Source of the DNA: Dryococelus australis
Taxonomy: Eukaryota; Arthropoda; Insecta; Phasmatodea; Phasmatidae
Length of the DNA stretch: 64,000 nucleotides
Assembly: GCA_029891345.1 (NCBI GenBank)
Contig: CM057006.1
Coordinates: forward strand, 44,688,556-44,752,555
Direction of reading: 5' to 3'
The notes beneath the pieces are model-generated. The model did not search any database and was not told where the DNA came from. It saw only the letters and a list, made by a program, of their open reading frames with translations. Below, piece after piece: positions 57,537 to 64,000 of this stretch. Position numbers and translations under genes: made by a program. Position 1 is the first letter of the stretch. Each line of letters starts with the position of its first letter.

Positions 57537-60235
57537 TATACGAGAGAGTGGATTTCAAAGAACACAAAAATCAATCTGAGGCAATCAAAAGTCCGGAAAA
57601 AATTACACACCACAGACTTTAAAACGTGGATAAGCGAAGTTAAACGGGCACAATAATGTGCAAAATTGGGTTTGGCTGTTTTGGGGACACGGCCGTTTGT
57701 TTTGCGCGAATAGGCCTACGTTGACGCGCTCGAGACTCCTTGATGTTTTATTTTACGTTCCCGGCACCGCTTCGCTGGGTCATATGGGGTTTTATGGGTA
57801 TCAGTGGATTGCTTTTGAGATGCTCTTGCTAACCGTATATGATTTCTATATGTCGAGTTGGCTTTTTGACGAGTGTAAGCAGAAATTGTGTAGTTTTCTT
57901 AATTTTTTTACTTTAAACTCGTACAATTTCACCATAACCACGCCACACGAATGTTTTTATACACGCGATCGATTTATCTTGACGAGAGCTGTCGATTGAA
58001 ACTTTAACGAGCGTCGTAGAGTCTCCTAGTCAAAAGTTATGAGACGCGGCGAATCGAACTCAAATTTGCGCCCCCCCCCCCTTTTTTTTTTCCACCAGCA
58101 ACGCGCAATGCTTCGCAGTCCTCACTCAACGTAACATATTCTTTGATCCTTTGGCACTCGAGTGGTGTAACTGAATTTTTAATGTAGGCGATAGATTAAG
58201 AGCAGCAATGCCAAGCTATATCCCCCGATTTTGTTATCATCGGATTTTTTGGATTGCCTCCTACTATGGTCGCAAATTTAAAGACTTATTCACGTCAAAA
58301 ACTATGGTCACACTAAAACGAGAAATTATATGGTACGAGTTTAATTGGAGTTGCTCAAGGTTACAGGCCAAGGGACTCATCAATGATAATAAATCTTATA
58401 TTGATATGCAGTAGTTATTTCGTTGATCCCCCTCCGGTAGATAGAAATTAATGAATTTTCAATTAGCGAAATTTCACTCATTGCAAATTACAGATTATAA
58501 ATCAGCAAGCAAATGTTAGTATACAGAATGTTTAAAAAATAAATTTGAAAGAATTCGATTTTTTTAAACTCAGCAATTTAAGCCTACTTTCCGAAGTAAA
58601 TATAGGGTTATGATATTACTTTCCTGAAGTTTGTATATGTTTATGTGTGTGTGTTTGTGTGTTTACTGTGTGTGGTGTGTGGTGCTGCATGTGTGTGGTG
58701 TGTGCGTGCGTGCGTGTGTGTCCCAAAAACTATTGAACCCTTACACCTAATTTCACCAAAACTCAGTACACATAGAGTTTATCGAATAGTTAAGAGCCTT
58801 ACGCAATATATGTGCTTACTACGCTTACGCAAATAACTAATGAGGTATACGTTCTACATTGCGCCAAGCTTTTGTATACTTTATAAATTGATGAAAAAAT
58901 AGTAATTTGTTGGTGAAGTTTATTACGGCTGTTCGACCACGTCTTACAAGTTCTGTAACTACTCCTATAATTATTTTTATCTTTTTTAGTTCATTTATAA
59001 ATAAAAGCTTGATTTTAAAAGGTTTTCTACTGTTAATTTATTTTTCACTTTTTAGTCGAACCTATTTTATTATTATTATTATTATATATAGGTCGACTAT
59101 TCACATACTCGTCAGTCATCGGTATCGCTTGCGATCAGGGGAGTTTCAGTGCACTCTTTTTACGGGAAGTTGAACCGACATGCTGAATATTCATTATTCA
59201 TCTTACACGTGTGTGTGTGTATGTCGATGTATTTGACGTTTCAATACGAGCTCACGCAGATTGGAATCTTCAAATGGTATCTCACATGCACGCACGCGGT
59301 CGATCATTTGAATTCCTTCTCGTGTTTCAAAGTTTGGGTGGTCTTTCACCCACACGACCATGTGTAAATGACGACTTCCTCGGCACTGAAACTCTATACG
59401 CCGCCAGTAATCGACAACTTGTCCACCGAATAATAAATCGTGATTGCTAGTGATTATGTGGGCACCGAACGTACAACTTACAGACAACTACCGTACATAC
59501 AAACAAGTGGAGTTAAATGAAAGCTCTGAAAAGAGTTTTATTTTCGAAATCCTATTTCACCGTGTATAACAGAGAAATTCAACAAATTGTAAATTTTTAC
59601 AACATCTTTACACTACGTCAAACGTACATATGCAATTTACATGAAAGTGACGAACGCGCCTCTCTTAGTTTCAAGCCGTGTTAAGTGCTAGCTTTTTTTT
59701 TTTTTTTGTTTTATGTATTTGCGATTTATAAAACGAGGTTCCAAAAAGTTTTATCTTCGCTATGTGCGTATTTCACTGCGTATACTGAAGGTTCTGTCCT
59801 GTAGCGGAATTCGACAAAGAATCAAAGAATTGGCACTCCACGAGTGGCTTGCGGCTCAACTACTATTTTTTTTTTTTTTTTTTTACACGAAATTGTATTG
59901 TGAAGATGGGATTTCAGACTCTTACAGGTATCATCAGCATTGTTCGTGTCTCAAGATCGAAGCCATGAGAATACGAAGAACTTCCGCGTTGTATATTTAC
60001 GCCAGCTCATTTACGTTATTCGTCTTTACGAAGTGCCTTTCCGTAAAATTAACTCTACAATTCCGTACAATTTTTCGTAAATCTACAAAAATTTCTGACA
60101 GTGTGCTGTTGGATTTTGGGGGGGGGGGCACTCCCCCGTTTCACCCTCCCATGAAGTGCATTGCACAAGTATGGAAAAGAATCACCAGATTAAAAATTTT
60201 TTGGATGCTCTGTAGTGGTGTCTAAAGACGAGAAC
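57537..60235. other. No gene recognised
   Basis: Includes plus frames at 57658-57999 and 59713-60225 without a recognised domain, the second crossing poly-T and poly-G runs. C11T10 at 58071, (TTA)n at 59069. Confidence 0.35.
58640..58722. repeat. Imperfect (GT)n microsatellite
   Basis: TGTGTGT with GGTG and GCGT interruptions. Confidence 0.9.
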
Positions 60236-60800
60236 CATTAAGGTGATATTTCACATTTATTTTACTCCGTTATCTGAAAGAGCTTTCGAAAATTGCCTCC
60301 TAAATGCAGTTATTAGTTGTCAAATCAATATAGTTTTCAAAATGTAACAGTCAAAAATCTTAATTTCCCGAATTCTGCAGCATACAAGGCTTTGCTCCTA
60401 GATTTTTTTTTTTTTTTTGTCAAATTGAATCTAATGCAATCTGCATGGTGTGCAGAACATACTGATTCAGTATGAGTGCAATTTATAAACGGGTGAGCGA
60501 GTATTGGCACTGTGAATTTAGTTGAAAATAGGGGTCAGACTTATCGTAAATGTATTTTTGTTCATTAAAGCGATGCTGTTAACATTCATTTAATAAATAG
60601 TTTAAACCATAAACTGTAGAGGAAAGTTTTTTTTTGTTCCTTTCGTAGCTTGTAACACTCTTGTGTCGTAGTTTGAGTGTTATTATATTGTGAAAACTAT
60701 AATGACTTGACAAGTAACAACTGCATTAAGGGGGCATTTTTCTAAACCTCTCGCAGATAACCAAATTAAAAAAAAAAAAAAGAGAAATATCACTTTAATG
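60236..60800. mobile_element. MITE-like element with ATTAAGGTGATATTTC ends
   Basis: CATTAAGGTGATATTTCAC (60236) is inverted at 60784-60800 (GAAATATCACTTTAATG). A second inner pair (GTTATCTG...AGAG against CTCTCGCAGATAAC) supports it. Confidence 0.55.
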
Positions 60801-61160
60801 CAGGTTCCCACCCGCCATCTTGGATTTATGGATTTTTTGCCATCCTCTGGAAATACAGTTTTGGATCATGTTTTTTGGAACGACAGAATACAAAGCATTG
60901 CCTAGTGCATTGTCTGAAGTCATGGTATTTCTTAAATACAGTTGATATCGCCGCCTTTGTAATTGTTCGCAAGAAATAATCTCGCGTTTCACCTCGACAG
61001 TTACCAGCTAAAAATGTATAAATATAGCGAAGCGGTGGCAGTTCGATAACGTTTGAGAAGCTGTTATTTAGGATATGTGTCGTGCGGGAAATTTCAATAC
61101 ACCTTATGAAATAGAAGCTTTGGCGAAAAATCGATAAATCCAAAATGGCGGGTGGGAATC
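60799..61160. mobile_element. MITE with CCCACCCGCCATCTTGG ends, 8-bp flanks
   Basis: GGTTCCCACCCGCCATCTTG and, 40 bases on, matching sequence are inverted at the right (CCAAAATGGCGGGTGGGAAT), over about 40 bp including GATTTAT.GATTTTT.GCCA. CACTTTAA lies on both sides (60791-60798, 61161-61168), consistent with an 8-bp hAT-type duplication. Confidence 0.7.
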
Positions 61161-61168
61161 CACTTTAA

Positions 61169-62257
61169 GGCGGAATACTAGTTAGGAGCAGTCAACGATA
61201 CTGACAAATGTCCGCATCTAGCTGCAAGTAGGTAGCTATCTGCCACTAGGTAACAGCAGCGTCGAAGCAGCTATGGCGCCATTGTGTCTGCAGGGGTCGT
61301 ACGCTCTGGACGTGAACTAATTTGGGTAGGGGGGAGGGGGACTGCTCTACCTACTCTCACTTAATCCCCTCAGACCGTGCATTGGCAATTAACGAGTGTG
61401 GTCAGATGACAGATAACAGGCCAGCATAGCAAGACTCCGAGCGGTACGCTGCCTGCAGCACTCGCTGCTCACACAAGTGCCCCAACCCTGCCTTCTTCAA
61501 ACCGTACGTCTCCAGGCATCGCAGCTATTTAACTTTAGCGCTTTTTGAATTGTAATACCATTAATTTAATTTAGAAGACACAGATCACATATTAACTAAT
61601 TAATAAATTCCAAACCAGCAGAATCTCAAGTATTCGAATTTTAACTACGCATTACTTTCACCACCTTCCTTTCTTGTCTCACGCAACCAGACCTCGCGGT
61701 TTAGAGTCAAGCAATTCCAATCGTCTTGTTACTAACTTCTTTTGGCTAATTAAAATTCGCAGATTAATTTTCCACCTATTTCTGGCCCCTTTCAGGGACC
61801 AATGATAGCACAAAAACCCTGCTATATTCCAAATTCCGATCTTAATAATAATTTGCAAAACCAGGTGGGAGTTTGCTACTCCCGCCTTCTTCCATCCCCT
61901 CCCCCCCCCCCTTCCACAAGGGAGTGGCTCGGAGGTGAACATTGAGAACTACAGCTCGCCGAGGCATCTTGGCGAGCTACTTGTTGCAACTACAATTGTA
62001 CGTGAGCTGGAGGAAAAAAGGGGGGAGAGAGAGGGGAACTTCCCTTAGCTTGCAGCGATTACAAGTGACGTAGACGCTGGGTGGACAAGGGCCTGTACTA
62101 CACCCGCTCTGAACTTCGGCAGCGATACGGACTCTTCCTCAGTGTTCGTTGCGGATACTGAAAATGTAGTTAGTTATTTAGCATGTGATGGCAGACGAAT
62201 AAAGTAATTCCTGGTGTTTTTTTTTTTTCCTGTTCTAAATCATTCAGTTACGTACAA
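61169..62257. other. No gene recognised; GC-richer stretch
   Basis: Contains CTCGCCGAGGCATCTTGGCGAG (stem-loop, about 61956-61977) and C11/G-rich tracts. No open frame with identifiable product. Confidence 0.4.
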
Positions 62258-62325
62258 CCTCGGCGTCCGGGTTGCGACGTCACTGTGTTTGTGGCGTTTG
62301 ACGATTTTGCGAGTTTAATGGCCTT
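62258..62325 (+). repeat. Short dispersed repeat shared with 48472
   Basis: See 48472. Weaker similarity (AAAAAACAGTGTGTAAGTCT against AAAAAAATGTGTAAGTCC) suggests the original unit was about 200-250 bp. Confidence 0.55.
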
Positions 62326-63659
62326 TCGAATAATGACTTTAGCGAGTGTTGAGGATTTTGCTGTAGTGTTTAACCACGTTTTTAGTTGTTTTCGACGTTT
62401 GTTGTATTCTAAATTTGAATTTTTGCTTGCTGCACGGGTTAAGTCCAAGGTAACGTGCCTTTGCACGATTTAGGTGTATCGTGCTGCAAGCTCATGCAAA
62501 AGATCCAGTCTAGCAAAAAACAGTGTGTAAGTCTGCCTGGCCTACAAGCAACTGCAGAAACCACAAGCATTCTGAGAAAGTTCACTCCAATATATAAATC
62601 CGATCGCGAGAAGAGATGAGCCAGCAGTTTGCTAAGTGCTTTTAAATCCTCCTACCTTTGCCCCTCTGCCAGCCCCTATCCTGAAGAAGTTCTAAAACTC
62701 TCCACTGCGACCTCTGCAGCAGCACTACACTGACCTGAGAATGTCCTCAAATATGAACAGATTTGTCTTTAAAACGATCAATTTTATGCTTCTAATGGCC
62801 ATTAATTTGGCATTTTCGGACATGGCACTGATATGTGGCAGTAATAAAAATGCTGGTTATTGTTTCTTCTGTAGAATGCCGTATTTATTACCTTGGTACA
62901 CTGTGTATGTGCTGAGTGGGAAGTAATTTCCTACGAGCCTGCACTCATCGCCAGCGAAAATTTGATGTTTTTTATGTACACTAGTTTGGCTTTCTCGGAT
63001 TTTGTAAAGGTGTTTTATAGCCATACAATGCAGGCATAATGACTTGAATGTAGGGTGTCCTATTTTTTATCAGTATCCGAGTATTGTATAATCTATAATG
63101 GATAATTTCTCCGAAGTCTGCACATTGACCTTATGCAGAGGTTCAAATAAATATTATTTAATAACAGAAATATTTTACTTATGTAAACAAGATTTCATCA
63201 GAACAAAGCAAACAGTTGTATGTATGTCCACATTATCAAAACCTCGGGCACATATTTTCCAACAGGTCTCGTATTGATTATTAAATATCTGCACTAAATT
63301 TTAAAAAAATTAACAAAATCAGGTATACACAACATAAATAGCTTAACAAAGCAGTGTGCGAAATTTCATCGAGATCGACCGTAAAAACTGTAACTAGCAC
63401 TCCACCTTAAGAAACGTGTCGTACTCAAAGATCAGTTCCCAATTCCCATTTCAGCTCCATGGAATATTATTTTTGGGTGTAAAAATGGTTAAGACGCGTT
63501 TTTTCGGAATCGCTTTTAGCAGCTAAGTGTTCTATGCAGAAACTTAAGAGTTGTCTTTAGACACGCATTATACTTTTATCTTTATTAGCGTGCCATAAAA
63601 GTATGGGACGGTCACAGCAGAAAGTCACATTCAGGCCACTTGCCGACGGAAAGACTGCA
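62326..63659. other. No gene recognised
   Basis: Short plus frames (62285-62473, 62741-62926) without recognised domains; AT-rich from 62950. Confidence 0.4.
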
Positions 63660-63718
63660 TGGCATTTGAGCGCCTTTTACCCGCGGCTTCGCTCGCGTGA
63701 AATTTATCCCGCTTTTTT
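63660..63718 (-). mobile_element. SINE/LINE-type tail fragment
   Basis: On the minus strand CACGCGAGCGAAGCCGCGGG followed by TAAAAGG, a short conserved word found at the ends of dispersed elements in many arthropods. It directly adjoins the tRNA-like tandem array and may be the body or tail of the same SINE. Confidence 0.4.
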
Positions 63719-64000
63719 GTACTCTACCCACTGAGCTACTGTGGCCCCCACTATTGTGTTCTCTACCCACTAATCTACTGCAGCCCCACTATTGTGTTCC
63801 CTACCCACTGATCTACTGCAGCCCCCCTATTTGGTTCTCTACCCACTGAGCTACTGCGGCTCCACTATGGTGTTCTCTACCCACCAAGCTACTGTGGCCC
63901 CCACTATGTGTTCTCTACCCACTAAGCTACTGCGGCCCCACTATTGTGTTCTCTATCCACTGAGATACTAAGGCTCCACTATCGTGTTCTCTAGCCACTG
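63719..64000 (-). repeat. 39-bp tandem array made of tRNA A-box units, runs off the window
   Basis: About seven units. On the minus strand each reads GGGGCCGCAGTAGCTCAGTG, then GGTAGAGAACACAATAGTG. TAGCTCAGTGGGTAG is a near-perfect tRNA D-arm with A box. Units vary by a few bases and 38-40 bp length. No B box follows any of them within the window. Confidence 0.85.

Noticed and set aside
59713-60225. 170-codon plus frame
   Set aside because: It runs through poly-T and poly-G tracts, has no recognised motif and overlaps intergenic-looking DNA.
63719-64000. CRISPR-like array
   Set aside because: Units are contiguous near-identical 39-mers with no unique spacers, and the genome is eukaryotic.

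Overview
The window looks like intergenic or intronic DNA from a large, AT-rich animal genome. It is most likely an arthropod and probably an insect: it carries R1-clade non-LTR retrotransposon remains, tRNA-derived SINEs, PIF/Harbinger and many MITEs, and no recognisable intact host gene. All species-level statements are inference. No bacterial-type operon, CRISPR array, rRNA gene or intact tRNA gene was seen. Coordinates of diverged repeats were read by eye and may be off by several bases.

Layout. 1-7.6 kb: a degraded transposon with very long (about 570 bp), nearly identical terminal inverted repeats. Inside are a broken YqaJ-type exonuclease frame, a fragment resembling the region N-terminal to type-B polymerases of large virus-like transposons, and an inverted C2H2-finger remnant. 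7.8-12.3 kb: SINEs, three short inverted-repeat elements (one with TTAA flanks) and one copy of a 690 bp repeat. 12.6-14.55 kb: a microsatellite, a hairpin and ten units of a ~152 bp satellite with an A-B-B higher-order pattern. 16.6-28.35 kb: dense MITEs, including two abutting elements separated by one TAA target site, plus the second copy of the 690 bp repeat. 28.36-30.05 kb: a PIF/Harbinger element with both its MADF-like and transposase reading frames, internally deleted. 30.4-35.2 kb: more MITEs, a SINE with clear target-site duplications and a 12-bp minisatellite. 35.44-35.56 kb: the only segment resembling a host exon.

36.6-41.34 kb: a 5'-truncated, mutated R1-clade retrotransposon on the minus strand (endonuclease, reverse transcriptase, C-terminal finger). 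41.4-57.5 kb: MITEs of at least six families, SINEs, a 40-bp tandem repeat and a 180 bp repeat shared with 32.4 kb. 60.2-61.2 kb: two abutting inverted-repeat elements. 63.7 kb to the end: a 39-bp tandem array whose unit is an antisense tRNA-like A-box segment.

How parts relate: the autonomous elements (YqaJ element, Harbinger, R1-like) are dead here. The SINEs and MITEs are non-autonomous and imply active partners elsewhere in the genome: a LINE for the SINEs, and transposases for the 'GTTCACGG' superfamily and the TNA-flanked families.
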